From Streptomyces sp. Tu 3180 (lineage in GTDB: Bacteria; Actinomycetota; Actinomycetes; Streptomycetales; Streptomycetaceae): DNA of 64,000 bases. The first letter of the stretch is position 1; every line of letters starts with the position of its first letter. The notes under the pieces were generated by a model. That model was not told the origin of the DNA, did not search any database, and worked only from the letters and a program-made list of their open reading frames with translations. A program made the translations under genes and the position numbers. Of this stretch, positions 51,897 to 60,749 are shown piece by piece. Location: contig NZ_WOXS01000002.1 of assembly GCF_009852415.1 (NCBI RefSeq), forward strand, positions 3,822,001-3,886,000, read 5' to 3'.

Positions 51897-52481
51897 GTGC
51901 CGAACACTCCAGCCGCCCCGTCCCCGGTCACCCCTCCCCCCGCCGCCCGGCATGCTGAGGGGGTGAGCAACGACGAGTTCCGCGCCGCCATGTCCCGTCT
52001 GGCCGCCGGCGTGGTCCTGGTGACCGCGCAGGAGCCGCCGCTGGACCCCGGCGACCCGCGGGCACCGGCCGGCGAGGACGCCGGCATGACGGCGACCGCG
52101 TTCCTGTCGGTCTCCCTGGACCCGCCGCTGGTGCTGGTCAGCGTGCGCGAGGGCTCCCGCATGGACGACCTGCTCGACGAGCAGCCCCTGTGGGCGGTGT
52201 CCGTGCTGTCCGAGAGCCAGCGGCACATAGCGGGCCGCTTCGCGATGAAGGGCCGCCTCAGCGACCGCCTCCTCTTCGAGGACATCCCCTGCGTCCGGGG
52301 CGAGCACACCGGGGCCCCGCTGGTGGGCGGCGCGCTGGCGACCCTGGAGTGCCGCACCGAGCAGCGGGTGGCCGCCGGGGACCACACCCTGGTGATCGGC
52401 CGCGTCCTGGCGGCCCGGCTGCCGAGCGCGGACGGGGGGCCGCTGATGTATTTCCGCGGCCGTTACCGGCAGTTGGGCTGA
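51897..52481 (+). CDS. Flavin reductase-like domain protein
   Basis: 194 residues from GTG 51897, or 172 from GTG 51963. FMN-binding split-barrel: DEFRAAMSRLAAGVVLVTAQ, MTATAFLSVSLDPPLVLVSV, SVLSESQRHIAGRFAMKGRL and LVIGRVLAARLPSADGGPLM. Reduces free flavin with NAD(P)H for partner monooxygenases. The partner is not in the immediate neighbourhood. Confidence 0.88.
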   Translation: MPNTPAAPSPVTPPPAARHAEGVSNDEFRAAMSRLAAGVVLVTAQEPPLDPGDPRAPAGEDAGMTATAFLSVSLDPPLVLVSVREGSRMDDLLDEQPLWAVSVLSESQRHIAGRFAMKGRLSDRLLFEDIPCVRGEHTGAPLVGGALATLECRTEQRVAAGDHTLVIGRVLAARLPSADGGPLMYFRGRYRQLG

Positions 52482-52560
52482 GCGCCGGCGACCGGCCCCT
52501 GCCTTTCCCGGCCGTGAAATCCCTTTTACCGGGCGGGATTTCCGCGCCTAAGGTGCCCGG

Positions 52561-53031
52561 ATGACGACGACCGCACTCCGCCTCGAAGAGATCACCGCCG
52601 AGAACCTCGACGCCGCCCTCGGCGTACGGGTCCGTCCCGACCAGGAATTCGCGGTCGCGCCGGTGGTGAAGTCCCTCGCCGAGGCCTACGTCCACCCCAC
52701 CACCGCCTGGCCCCGGCTGATCAGGGACGGTGACCGCGCGGTCGGCTTCCTGATGGCCTTCTTCGACATCGACTGGCACGAGGACGGCGGCAGCGTCGTC
52801 CGCTCCGGCCTGTGGCGGCTGAACATCGCCGCGGACGCGCAGGGCAGGGGCTACGGACGGTTCGCCGTGGAGTCGGTGGCCGCCGAGATCCGCCGCCGCG
52901 GCGGCACCGAGCTCCACGTCTGCTGGCACCCGGGCCCGTCCGGCCCGGAGGACTTCTACCTGGGCCTGGGCTTCCGCAAGAACGGCGAGGTCGTCGAGGA
53001 CGAGACGGTGGGCGTGCTGGACCTGGGCTGA
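52561..53031 (+). CDS. GNAT-family N-acetyltransferase
   Basis: 156 residues. ALRLEEITAENLDAALGVRV, RAVGFLMAFFDIDWH, acyl-CoA loop NIAADAQGRGYGRFAVESVA and LGFRKNGEVVEDETVGVLDL make a complete single GNAT domain. Substrate unknown; members include small-molecule and peptide acetylators. Confidence 0.88.
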   Translation: MTTTALRLEEITAENLDAALGVRVRPDQEFAVAPVVKSLAEAYVHPTTAWPRLIRDGDRAVGFLMAFFDIDWHEDGGSVVRSGLWRLNIAADAQGRGYGRFAVESVAAEIRRRGGTELHVCWHPGPSGPEDFYLGLGFRKNGEVVEDETVGVLDLG

Positions 53032-53055
53032 ACGGTCCCGCCGGCCCCGGTCACC

Positions 53056-53493
53056 TCACCCCCAGTCCCGCGCGGAGCGCCCCCGCTTCGTCTCCGAGCG
53101 CTGCTTCTTCTCCCGCAGCCGGCGCTCGTTGATGCCGCGCGGGACGCGGGTCGGCCTGCGGGGCCTGGGCGGGGGCGCGGTGGCCTCGGCGAGCAGCGCC
53201 GCGAGGCGCACGGCGGCGGCCTCCCGGTTGCGCCACTGGGAGCGGTGCTCGGAGGCGCGGACGGTGACGACCCCTCCGACCAGCCGGCCGGCCAGCCGCT
53301 CGAGCGCCCGCTGCTTCCACACCTCGGGCAGCGCCCGGGTCCGGGCGAGGTCGAAGCGGAGCTCGACCTGCGAGTCGCTGGTGTTCACGTGCTGACCGCC
53401 GGGCCCCGACGACCGCGAGAAACGCCACATGAGCTCGGCCTCGGGCAGGGAGACGGAGCCGCGGACGGGATAGGGACCGGACATGTCGTCCAT
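53056..53493 (-). CDS. arfB: Alternative ribosome-rescue factor ArfB
   Basis: 145 residues. The release-factor GGQ motif sits in RSSGPGGQHVNTSDSQVEL near residue 33, followed by the short domain and a basic tail (RRLREKKQRSETKRGRSARD) that enters the mRNA channel. Hydrolyses peptidyl-tRNA on stalled ribosomes lacking a stop codon. It diverges from terD; the 145-nt gap should hold both promoters. Confidence 0.95.
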   Translation of the reverse strand: MDDMSGPYPVRGSVSLPEAELMWRFSRSSGPGGQHVNTSDSQVELRFDLARTRALPEVWKQRALERLAGRLVGGVVTVRASEHRSQWRNREAAAVRLAALLAEATAPPPRPRRPTRVPRGINERRLREKKQRSETKRGRSARDWG

Positions 53494-53638
53494 GTTCCCG
53501 CTCCTGACCGGTCCACGTCACCCGAATAATTCCGGTAAAGAAAGTAAAGCGACCTGGAACCTCGTGTACCCCTCTCCGCGTTCAAGGGGGTAGCTGTAGC
53601 TTCTAGCGGTACGCACACGAGGGAAGGGACTCCCAACA

Positions 53639-54214
53639 ATGGCTGTAAGCCTGTCCAAGGGTGGCAACGTCTCGCTCACCAAGGAGGCTCCGGGCCTGAC
53701 CGCCGTCACCGTGGGCCTCGGCTGGGACGTCCGCACCACCACCGGCACGGACTTCGACCTCGACGCGTCGGCGATCGCGGTCAACACGCAGGGCAAGGTC
53801 TACTCGGACGCCCACTTCGTCTTCTTCAACAACAAGCAGACCCCGGACAACACCATCGTCCACACCGGTGACAACCGCACCGGTGAGGGCGCCGGCGACG
53901 ACGAGGCGATCAACGTCAACCTGGCCGCGCTCCCGGCCGACGTCGACAAGATCGTCTTCCCGGTCTCGATCTACGACGCCGAGAACCGCAGCCAGAACTT
54001 CGGCCAGGTGCGCAACGCCTACATCCGCATCGTCAACCAGGCCGGCGGCGCCGAGATCGCCCGCTACGACCTGTCGGAGGACGCCGCCACCGAGACCGCC
54101 ATGGTCTTCGGCGAGCTGTACCGCAACGGCGCGGAGTGGAAGTTCCGCGCGGTCGGCCAGGGCTACGCCTCGGGCCTGGCCGGCATCGCCCAGGACTTCG
54201 GCGTGAACGTCTGA
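53639..54214 (+). CDS. TerD-family tellurium/stress protein
   Basis: 191 residues, a complete TerD domain: VSLSKGGNVSLTKEAPGLTA, DLDASAIAVNTQGKVYSDAH, ALPADVDKIVFPVSIYDAEN and ARYDLSEDAATETAMVFGEL. The Asp-rich loops bind calcium. Families in Streptomyces take part in stress response and development. GGGA-type ribosome site before the ATG; a terminator follows. Confidence 0.94.
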   Translation: MAVSLSKGGNVSLTKEAPGLTAVTVGLGWDVRTTTGTDFDLDASAIAVNTQGKVYSDAHFVFFNNKQTPDNTIVHTGDNRTGEGAGDDEAINVNLAALPADVDKIVFPVSIYDAENRSQNFGQVRNAYIRIVNQAGGAEIARYDLSEDAATETAMVFGELYRNGAEWKFRAVGQGYASGLAGIAQDFGVNV

Positions 54215-54250
54215 CGGACGCCCCGTCCGCAGCACCCCGCTTCCGCGCGC

Positions 54251-54284
54251 AGCCCCCGGCCACGGTGAGGACGGGCCGGGGGCT
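54251..54284 (+). terminator. Terminator after terD
   Basis: AGCCCCCGGCC / GGCCGGGGGCT, 11-bp perfect stem with a 12-base loop, 37 nt after the terD stop. Confidence 0.75.
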
Positions 54285-54437
54285 CCGGCGCGCGGGCGAA
54301 GCCCCCTCCCCGCGCCGCCCCGCCCCTCCCGGGCGCGCACGCCGGAGCGTCCTCGCAGGAACCGGACGGCGGCACGGCGGCGGCACCGGCCGGGCACCCG
54401 TGCGGGCGGACGCGCCGTCCCGTGACACCATCACCCC

Positions 54438-54938
54438 GTGCTCGACATCGGCTACGCCCTCTCCAACCGCTTCCCCGACCCGCCGCAGACCGACTACCGC
54501 CGCGCGGACGTCCATGCCCTGCGCCACGACCTGTTCTGCGGTGACGTCTACCTCGCCGACACCGAGTCGGACCGCGAGGTGTCCACGGCCTGGGGATGGG
54601 TGCCGGTGCTCGACTTCGCCTGGGCGCTGTGCGACATCGTGGAGCGCGTCGACCGGGACCCGGCGGGCTCCAGGGCCTCCCGCCCCCAGCGGGCCGAGCT
54701 GGACTTCACCGAGTCCACCGACCGCCTGCTCTTCGAGCGCCGCTTCGGGTGGGTGGACATCGAGGCGGAGTGGCTGCCGGCCTCCGAGCCCCCGCTGACC
54801 TTCTCCCACGCCGAACTCCGCCGCGAGGCCCGCGACTTCCTGCACGACCTCCTCGCCGACCTGGTCGACCTGCACGAGGACCTCGGCGAGAACCCGGCCG
54901 TCTGGACCCTCCAGGCCCGCTACCCCCGGGTGGGGTGA
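54438..54938 (+). CDS. Conserved hypothetical protein, 166 residues
   Basis: GTG start, VLDIGYALSNRFPDPPQTDY. No known motif; acidic, with DIVERVDRDPAGSRASRPQR and FSHAELRREARDFLHDLLAD. Soluble, likely alpha/beta. Converges on the pentapeptide gene with a 28-nt gap. I do not recognise the family. Confidence 0.65.
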   Translation: MLDIGYALSNRFPDPPQTDYRRADVHALRHDLFCGDVYLADTESDREVSTAWGWVPVLDFAWALCDIVERVDRDPAGSRASRPQRAELDFTESTDRLLFERRFGWVDIEAEWLPASEPPLTFSHAELRREARDFLHDLLADLVDLHEDLGENPAVWTLQARYPRVG

Positions 54939-54966
54939 CCACCGCGCCGCCCGGCGCCCGCCCTGT

Positions 54967-55644
54967 TCACCCCTCCACCCGGAGCCCCATCTCCGCCGCC
55001 AGCAGCGGCGCCAGGTCCAGCAGCTGCGCCGTACCGATCACCGCCCCCGACAGCCGGTCCGTGCCCCGCGCGATCTCCAGGGGCGCGGCCCCGCGCAGGT
55101 CCACGTCCGTGAGCACGGCGCCGGTGAGGTCCGCCCCCTTCAGCGCGCAGTCCACGAACTCCACACGCTCCAGCCGGGCCCCGCCGAAGTCCGGCTCGAC
55201 CAGGACGCAGCCCTCGAACACGACGTCCTTGAGCCGGGCCGCGCGCAGGTTCAGGAAGTCGATCTTTCCGCCCCGGACCAGCACCCGCTCCAGCACCGCC
55301 CCGTGCAGCTGCGTCCCCCCGAGACGCGCGTCGCTCACCTCGACGTCCCGCAGGGTCGCCCCGGCCAGGTCCGTCCCCACGCCCCGGACGCCGGCGAGGA
55401 CCGAGTCCAGCAGCCGCGCCCCGGGCAGCCGCGTCCCGTCCAGCGCGCACTCCGCCAGCGCGCAGTCCAGGAAGCGCGCCCCCGCCCCGTCCTGCCCGGC
55501 GAGGTCCGCCCCGCGGAACTCCAGCCCGTCGTAGTCCCCGTCCGGCTCCAGCCCGCCCCCCTCGAACCGCTCCAGCGCGGGCAGCCTCGTCCCGGGTCGC
55601 CGCGCCCCCCTCACACCCGGACCGCCCACCGCTCTCCTCGCCAT
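54967..55644 (-). CDS. Pentapeptide-repeat protein
   Basis: 225 residues from ATG 55644. From about residue 40 to 190 it shows A(D/N)Lxx-type repeats: FRGADLAGQDGAGARFLDCA, GTRLPGARLLDSVLAGVRGV, LAGATLRDVEVSDARLGGTQ, DLTGAVLTDVDLRGA. They fold as a right-handed quadrilateral beta-helix; some members mimic DNA and protect gyrase. C-terminal ~35 residues form a helical end cap. Role here unknown. Confidence 0.85.
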   Translation of the reverse strand: MARRAVGGPGVRGARRPGTRLPALERFEGGGLEPDGDYDGLEFRGADLAGQDGAGARFLDCALAECALDGTRLPGARLLDSVLAGVRGVGTDLAGATLRDVEVSDARLGGTQLHGAVLERVLVRGGKIDFLNLRAARLKDVVFEGCVLVEPDFGGARLERVEFVDCALKGADLTGAVLTDVDLRGAAPLEIARGTDRLSGAVIGTAQLLDLAPLLAAEMGLRVEG

Positions 55645-55788
55645 GCCCCCATGCTGCACCCCGCCACTGACAACCACGCCGGCCTGCGGGAATCCCGCGC
55701 ATGTCACATTCCGGGGCCCCCGAGGAGTCGTAGGAGCGGACCACCCGAAGGCGACCTCGAGCACGTTCGAGCAAGGGAGACCCCCGCC

Positions 55789-56949
55789 ATGCACCGCATC
55801 ACCGTCATCGGAGGCGGCTTCGCCGGACTCACCGCGGCGATCACCGCCGCCGAGGCGGGCGCCAAGGTCACCGTCCACGAGGCCCACCACACCCTCGGCG
55901 GGCGGGCCCGCACCGCCGACGGCCCGTACCGGACGAACGAGGGGCCGCACGCCCTCTACAACGGCGGCCCGCACTGGTCCTGGCTCCGCCGGCGCGGCCT
56001 CATCGGCCCGCTCGCCCCGATCCCGCCCCTGGAGGCGGCCCGGCTGCGCCTGCGCCACCGGGGCGCGCTGCGCCGCACCCCGCCCTTCGCGATGCTGAAA
56101 CTGCTGCGCCGCGGCGGCGCGCAGGCGCCCGTCGACACCGACTTCCTCAGCTGGGCCACCGCCCTCGCCGGCGAGGAGGCCGCGCGGGCCGCCGCCCACT
56201 ACTGCGCGGTCGCGCTGTTCCACCACGACCCGGGCTCCCTGTCCGCCGCCTTCGTGCAGGAACGCCTGCGCCGCGCCACCAGGCTGCCCCCGGAGGCGCA
56301 CTACCCGCGCGGCGGCTGGGGCGGGCTCATCGACCGGATGGCCGCCCACGCCTGGAACCTGGGCGTGCGGATGGAGACCCTGTCCCGCGTCGACACCCTG
56401 CCCACCGACACCCCGGTCGTCGTCGCCACCTCCCTCGACTCCGCCCGCCGCCTCCTGGGCGACCCCTCGCTGACCTGGCCGAGCGGCCGCACCGTCCTCG
56501 TCGACCTCGCCGTGCGCACCCGGCGCGGGGACGCGTTCGTCGTGTCCGACCTGGACGCGCCGGGCTGGCTGGAGCGGTTCACCGCCCAGGACCGCACCCT
56601 CGCCCCGGCCGGCGAGCAGCTGGTCCAGGGCCAGATCCCGGTCGCCCCGCACGAGTCCAAGACCGACGGCGTCGCGCGCGCCGAGGAGCTGCTGGACCTG
56701 GGCTTCGACGGCTGGCGCGAACGGGTCACCTGGCGGCGGGAGGCGGTGGCGAACGGGCGGACCGGCGCCGTCGACCCGCCCGGCACCAGCTGGCGCGACC
56801 GGCCCGCCGTCGACCGCGGCGACGGCGTCTACCTCGCCGGTGACCAGGTCGCCGCGCCCGGCGTGCTCTCCGAGGTCTCCTTCAACAGCGCCCTGACGGC
56901 CGTCGCCCTCGCCCTCGGCCGGCACGAGCTTGACCTCAAGCATGCTTGA
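55789..56949 (+). CDS. FAD/NAD(P)-binding oxidoreductase
   Basis: 386 residues from ATG 55789, AAGGGAG upstream. N-terminal Rossmann dinucleotide motif ITVIGGGFAGLTAAITAAEA, HTLGGRARTADGPYRTNEG as in amine oxidase/phytoene desaturase-like proteins, and a C-terminal DGVYLAGDQVAAPGVLSEVS FAD closure. Substrate unknown. The last codons contain the SoxR-type box of the next gene. Confidence 0.85.
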   Translation: MHRITVIGGGFAGLTAAITAAEAGAKVTVHEAHHTLGGRARTADGPYRTNEGPHALYNGGPHWSWLRRRGLIGPLAPIPPLEAARLRLRHRGALRRTPPFAMLKLLRRGGAQAPVDTDFLSWATALAGEEAARAAAHYCAVALFHHDPGSLSAAFVQERLRRATRLPPEAHYPRGGWGGLIDRMAAHAWNLGVRMETLSRVDTLPTDTPVVVATSLDSARRLLGDPSLTWPSGRTVLVDLAVRTRRGDAFVVSDLDAPGWLERFTAQDRTLAPAGEQLVQGQIPVAPHESKTDGVARAEELLDLGFDGWRERVTWRREAVANGRTGAVDPPGTSWRDRPAVDRGDGVYLAGDQVAAPGVLSEVSFNSALTAVALALGRHELDLKHA

Positions 56950-56953
56950 GGTC
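56932..56953 (+). promoter_or_regulatory. SoxR-type operator inside the 3' end of the preceding gene
   Basis: Perfect 22-bp palindrome with arms GACCTCAAGC / GCTTGAGGTC around AT, matching the SoxR box CCTCAAGnnnnCTTGAGG. Its left 18 bases are coding for the FAD protein (the stop is at 56949) and it lies 47 nt before the quinone reductase gene. Confidence 0.8.
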
Positions 56954-56999
56954 GCACCGTGGGGGCGTAGCGGCAACCGACACCCACGGGGGATCCGAC

Positions 57000-57974
57000 A
57001 TGCACGCCGTCCGCCTGCACGCCTTCGGCCCGGCCGAGAACCTCACCTACGAGCAGGTCGAGGACCCGCGGCCGGGTCCCGGCCAGGTCCGCGTCGCCGT
57101 CCGGGCGGCCGGGGTCCACCTCCTGGACACGGCCCTCCGCCGGGGACACCGGGGCCCCGCCCCCGCCCCGGCCGTCCTGCCGACCGTCCCCGGCCGCGAG
57201 GTCGCCGGAGTCGTCGACGCCCTCGGCGAGGGCACGCCCGCCGACTGGCTCGGCAAGCGGGTCGTCGCCCACCTCGGCTTCGCCCCCGGCGGCTACGCGG
57301 AGCTGGCCGTCACCGACGCCGCCCGCCTGCACGTGATACCGGAGCGGCTCGACTTCGCCGAGGCGGTCGCCATGATCGGCACGGGCCGTACGGCGATGGG
57401 GATCGTGCAGTTCGCCGAACCGGGCCCCGGCGACGTGGTCGTCGTCCCCGCGGCGGCCGGCGGCCTCGGCACCCTCCTCGTGCAGTACGCCAGGAACGCC
57501 GGCGCCACCGTCATCGGCCTCGCGGGCGGCCCCGCGAAGACCGCCCGGGTGGCGGCGAACGGCGCCGACCTCGCCGTCGACTACACCGCCCCGGACTGGC
57601 CCGAACGGCTCGCCGGTCACCGGGGCGGGGTCACCCTCGTGTACGACGGCGTGGGCGGCGACGTCGCCCGCACGGTCGTCGGCCTCCTCGCCCCCGGCGG
57701 CCGGCACCTCGTCTTCGGCTGGTCGGCCCAGGGCCTCGACAGCGACAGCCCGTACCTCGTCGACGGCGTCTCCGAGAACGTCCTCGGCCCCGGGATGATG
57801 CGCAGGGCCGGCGGCCCCGACCCCGTGCGCACCCTGGAGCTCCGCGCCCTCACCGAGGCCGCCGAGGGCCGGCTCACCCCCGCCGTCCACCGCTTCCCCC
57901 TCGCCGAGGCCGCCGCCGCCCACCGGGCCCTGGAGAACCGGGGCACGACCGGGAAGGTCGTCCTGGAGCCGTGA
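57000..57974 (+). CDS. Zinc-independent quinone oxidoreductase-like reductase
   Basis: 324 residues from ATG 57000. MDR family: HAVRLHAFGPAENLTYEQVE, VPGREVAGVVDALGEG, NADPH loop VVVPAAAGGLGTLLVQYARN and HLVFGWSAQGLDSD. The zinc ligands are absent. A SoxR-type box just upstream fits induction by redox-cycling compounds, as described for a Streptomyces coelicolor oxidoreductase in the SoxR regulon (from memory). Likely detoxifies quinones. Confidence 0.88.
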   Translation: MHAVRLHAFGPAENLTYEQVEDPRPGPGQVRVAVRAAGVHLLDTALRRGHRGPAPAPAVLPTVPGREVAGVVDALGEGTPADWLGKRVVAHLGFAPGGYAELAVTDAARLHVIPERLDFAEAVAMIGTGRTAMGIVQFAEPGPGDVVVVPAAAGGLGTLLVQYARNAGATVIGLAGGPAKTARVAANGADLAVDYTAPDWPERLAGHRGGVTLVYDGVGGDVARTVVGLLAPGGRHLVFGWSAQGLDSDSPYLVDGVSENVLGPGMMRRAGGPDPVRTLELRALTEAAEGRLTPAVHRFPLAEAAAAHRALENRGTTGKVVLEP

Positions 57975-58074
57975 AGGCTCCCGGCCCCTCCCCCGGCCTC
58001 CGTCCCCCGGCCCCCTCCCCCGGACCTCCTCAATCCGCGTGCCCCGGCTCCCGTACGCCGCTACCGTGCGCAGG

Positions 58075-58980
58075 GTGATCGACGTCCCCGAGGAACTCGC
58101 CGCGTCCCAGGAGAAGTTCAACAAGGAGGCGGGCCGGGCCTTCATCGCCGCCCTGCCGGACCTGACCGCCGCCTTCCTCGACCGCTGGGACCTGCGCGTC
58201 ACCGGTGCGCCCATGCACGGCGTGAGCGCCCTGGTCCTGCCGGTCGACCGCGCGGACGGCACACCGGCGGTGCTGAAGCTCCAGATCCGCGACCACGAGA
58301 GCGAGGGCGAGCCGGTCGCGCTGCGCCTGTGGGACGGCGACGGCGCGGTCCGCCTGCTGGACCACGACGAGCCCACCGGCACCATGCTCCTGGAACGCCT
58401 CGACGCCTCCCGGATGCTCGCGCACCAGCCGGACGTCCACGAGCGCGTCCTGGTGATCGCCCGCCTGCTCGCCCACCTCAACGCCACCCCGGCGCCCGAG
58501 GGCATGCGCCGCCTCGGCGACATGGCCGAGGCCATGCTGGAGCGGACCCCCCGGGCCCTGGAGCGCATCCCGGACCCGGCGGCCCGCCGCATCGTCGCCG
58601 ACTGCGCGGCCGCCCTGCGGGAGGTCGCCGGCGAGCCCGGGGACCGGCTGCTGCACTGGGACCTGCACGACGAGAACGTCCTGGCCTCGGACCGCGCCCC
58701 GTGGCTCGCCATCGACCCCAAACCCCTGGCCGGCGACCCGGGGTTCGAGCTCTGGCCCGCCCTGGACAACAGCTTCGACGCCGACGACGTCGGCTGGCGC
58801 TTCGACGCCATGACCGACGTCCTCGGCCTGGACCGCGAGCGGGCGCGCGCGTGGACGTACGGGCGCCTGCTGCAGAACTGCCTGTGGGACCTCGAGGACG
58901 GCCGCCCCCTGGAGGAGCGCCAGCTGGAGATCGCCCGCCGCCTGCGCGGCCGTACGGCACGGAAGATCCCGGGCCGGTGA
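58075..58980 (+). CDS. Aminoglycoside phosphotransferase-like kinase (APH(6) type)
   Basis: 301 residues from GTG 58075 (VIDVPEELAASQEKF). Kinase-like fold: AVLKLQIRDHESEGEPVALR, MLLERLDASRML hinge, catalytic loop LLHWDLHDENVLASDRAPWL and DFG-like AIDPKPLAGDPGFELWPAL. The WDLHxxN and DPKP motifs are those of the streptomycin/hydroxyurea 6-kinase family. A conserved chromosomal kinase or a silent resistance gene; which cannot be told from sequence. Confidence 0.85.
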   Translation: MIDVPEELAASQEKFNKEAGRAFIAALPDLTAAFLDRWDLRVTGAPMHGVSALVLPVDRADGTPAVLKLQIRDHESEGEPVALRLWDGDGAVRLLDHDEPTGTMLLERLDASRMLAHQPDVHERVLVIARLLAHLNATPAPEGMRRLGDMAEAMLERTPRALERIPDPAARRIVADCAAALREVAGEPGDRLLHWDLHDENVLASDRAPWLAIDPKPLAGDPGFELWPALDNSFDADDVGWRFDAMTDVLGLDRERARAWTYGRLLQNCLWDLEDGRPLEERQLEIARRLRGRTARKIPGR

Positions 58981-58999
58981 GGTCCGGCCCGGGATCTGC

Positions 59000-59076
59000 T
59001 GGAGCCCCCTGTCGGATTCGAACCGACGACCTGCTGTTTACAAGACAGCTGCTCTGACCATCTGAGCTAAGGAGGC
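59000..59076 (-). tRNA. tRNA-Thr(TGT)
   Basis: Minus strand folds as a full cloverleaf: acceptor GCCTCCT / AGGGGGC, D-arm with AGCTCAGATGGTCAGAGC, anticodon stem GCTGT-CTTGTAA-ACAGC with anticodon TGT, T-arm TCGG-TTCGAAT-CCGA, and encoded CCA at the 3' end (59002-59000). Confidence 0.96.
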
Positions 59077-59162
59077 GCCGCGCGGCGCGCGCGAGGGCTG
59101 GTCCACTGTACACAGAGCCGGTTTCGCCGGGCCACGCACTTGCGGGAGTCGCCCCCGCCCGT

Positions 59163-59576
59163 TCACTCCAGGCCGTACGTGAAGGTGTACGGCACCTCCG
59201 TCTGCCCGTGCCGGTAGGTGAAACCGCCCGTGCCGCGCAGCCCCGTCAGCCCTCCGGTGCCCGAGCCCCCGACGACCTCGAAGGAGCAGTGCACGGTGCC
59301 GTCCTCCTCGAAGCGCCCGCGCTCCTCGAGGACGAAGGTCCCCTCGCGCCCGTCGACGCGGCCGCCGACGAGCTCCTTCCCGGCGAAGGTGCCGGTCGTC
59401 CCGGCCAGGTAGGCGATCGCGTAGACGCAGGCCGTGGCCTCGGCCTCGATGCCGCCCGAGAAGGAGTTGACGACCGTGGCGCGCGCGAGCCGGGGCAGGA
59501 CGTCCTCCGGGGTGACGGGTTCCTCCTTCCAGTCGGCGAAGGTGAAGTGGCCGGTGGTGGTCCGGGTGGTGGGCAT
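59163..59576 (-). CDS. DUF3224 protein
   Basis: 137 residues from ATG 59576: TTTGHFTFADWKEEPVTPED, ATVVNSFSGGIEAEATACVY, GRFEEDGTVHCSFEVVGGSG and GTGGFTYRHGQTEVPYTFTY. A compact beta-barrel fold of the DUF3224 (allene oxide cyclase-like) type. Diverges from the WYL regulator with a long palindrome between, so it is the likely target of that regulator. Confidence 0.88.
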   Translation of the reverse strand: MPTTRTTTGHFTFADWKEEPVTPEDVLPRLARATVVNSFSGGIEAEATACVYAIAYLAGTTGTFAGKELVGGRVDGREGTFVLEERGRFEEDGTVHCSFEVVGGSGTGGLTGLRGTGGFTYRHGQTEVPYTFTYGLE

Positions 59577-59640
59577 GGGTGTCCCCTTCCGCTACGGGTC
59601 CGGTGCGCCCCGTCGCGCGTCCGGTGTGCGCCCACCCTCC

Positions 59641-59675
59641 CGCCCGTACCTGACACCTCCTGTCAGGTACGGGCG
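59641..59675. promoter_or_regulatory. 15-bp-arm inverted repeat between DUF3224 and WYL regulator genes
   Basis: CGCCCGTACCTGACA-CCTCC-TGTCAGGTACGGGCG, a perfect palindrome with a 5-base spacer, ending 13 bases before the regulator start. Candidate operator of the regulator for both divergent genes. Confidence 0.75.
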
Positions 59676-59688
59676 GGACAATGGGTCC

Positions 59689-60660
59689 GTGCGCGCCGAC
59701 CGGCTTCTCTCCCTGCTCCTGCTGCTGCAGAACCGCGGCCGGATGACCGCCTCCGAACTCGCGGCGGAGCTCGAGGTGTCGGTGCGCACCGTCTACCGGG
59801 ACATCGAGGCGCTCGGCGCGTCCGGGGTGCCGGTGCGGGCGGAGCGCGGGCCGGAGGGCGGCTACCGCCTGATGGAGGGGTACCGCACGCGGCTGACCGG
59901 GCTGACGGACGCGGAGGCCGGGTCGCTGTTCCTGGCCGGGCTGCCGGGACCGGCCAGGGAGCTGGGCCTGGGGGCCGTCCTGGCGAGCGCCCAGCTGAAG
60001 GTGGAGGCCGCCCTTCCGGGTGAACTGGCCGCACAGGCGCGGCGGGTGCGCGAGCGGTTCCACCTGGACGCGCCGGCCTGGTTCCGGGACGCCGACCCCG
60101 TGCCGCACCTGGAGACCGTCGCGCGGGCGGTGTGGGAGCGGCGGGTGCTGCGCACCCGCTACCGGCGCTGGCGCGGCGAGGTGCACCGCGAGGTGCGCCC
60201 CCTGGGTCTCGTGCTGAAGGGCGGCATCTGGTACCTGGCGGCGCTGGCGGAGGACGCCGTGCGCACCTACCGGGTGTCGCGGTTCCAGGCGGTGGAGGAG
60301 ACGGGCGAGGAGTTCACCCGTCCGGCCGGCTTCGACCTGGCCGCGTACTGGTCGGAGTCCTCCCGGCGGATGGAGGCGGCGCTGCACCAGGGCACGGCCC
60401 GACTGCGGCTCTCGCCGCGCGGCCGGAAGCTGCTGCCGATGCAGTTCGGGGCGGCGGGGGTGCGGGCGCTCGCCGCCGCGGGGCCGCCGGACGGCGAGGG
60501 GTGGGTGGAGGTGGAGCTGTCCGTCGAGTCGGAGGCGGTCGCGACCGGCGATCTGCTCCGGCTGGGCGTCGAGGCGGAGGTGCTCGGTCCACCGGGGCTG
60601 CGGCGGGCGGTCGCGGCGGCCGTGGCGGTGCTCGCGGACCGGTACGCGGCCGAGGGGTGA
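59689..60660 (+). CDS. YafY/WYL-domain transcriptional regulator
   Basis: 323 residues from GTG 59689. N-terminal HTH_11 (RADRLLSLLLLLQNRGRMTA, LEVSVRTVYRDIEALGASGV), then the WYL domain (VHREVRPLGLVLKGGIWYLA, RTYRVSRFQAVEETG) and a C-terminal WCX-like extension. WYL domains sense nucleic acids or small effectors. Probably autoregulated through the adjacent palindrome. Confidence 0.88.
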   Translation: MRADRLLSLLLLLQNRGRMTASELAAELEVSVRTVYRDIEALGASGVPVRAERGPEGGYRLMEGYRTRLTGLTDAEAGSLFLAGLPGPARELGLGAVLASAQLKVEAALPGELAAQARRVRERFHLDAPAWFRDADPVPHLETVARAVWERRVLRTRYRRWRGEVHREVRPLGLVLKGGIWYLAALAEDAVRTYRVSRFQAVEETGEEFTRPAGFDLAAYWSESSRRMEAALHQGTARLRLSPRGRKLLPMQFGAAGVRALAAAGPPDGEGWVEVELSVESEAVATGDLLRLGVEAEVLGPPGLRRAVAAAVAVLADRYAAEG

Positions 60661-60749
60661 TCCCGCGCTCCACCGGGCGGCGGCCCCGCGGCGACCGGCC
60701 GCCGTCCCGGCGGTCGAAAGTTTCCGCGAAATTCACAGCGCCGGAGGTA

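Noticed and set aside
59000..59076. tRNA-Thr as an integration site
   Set aside because: No repeated tRNA 3' end, integrase or composition change in the following 5 kb.
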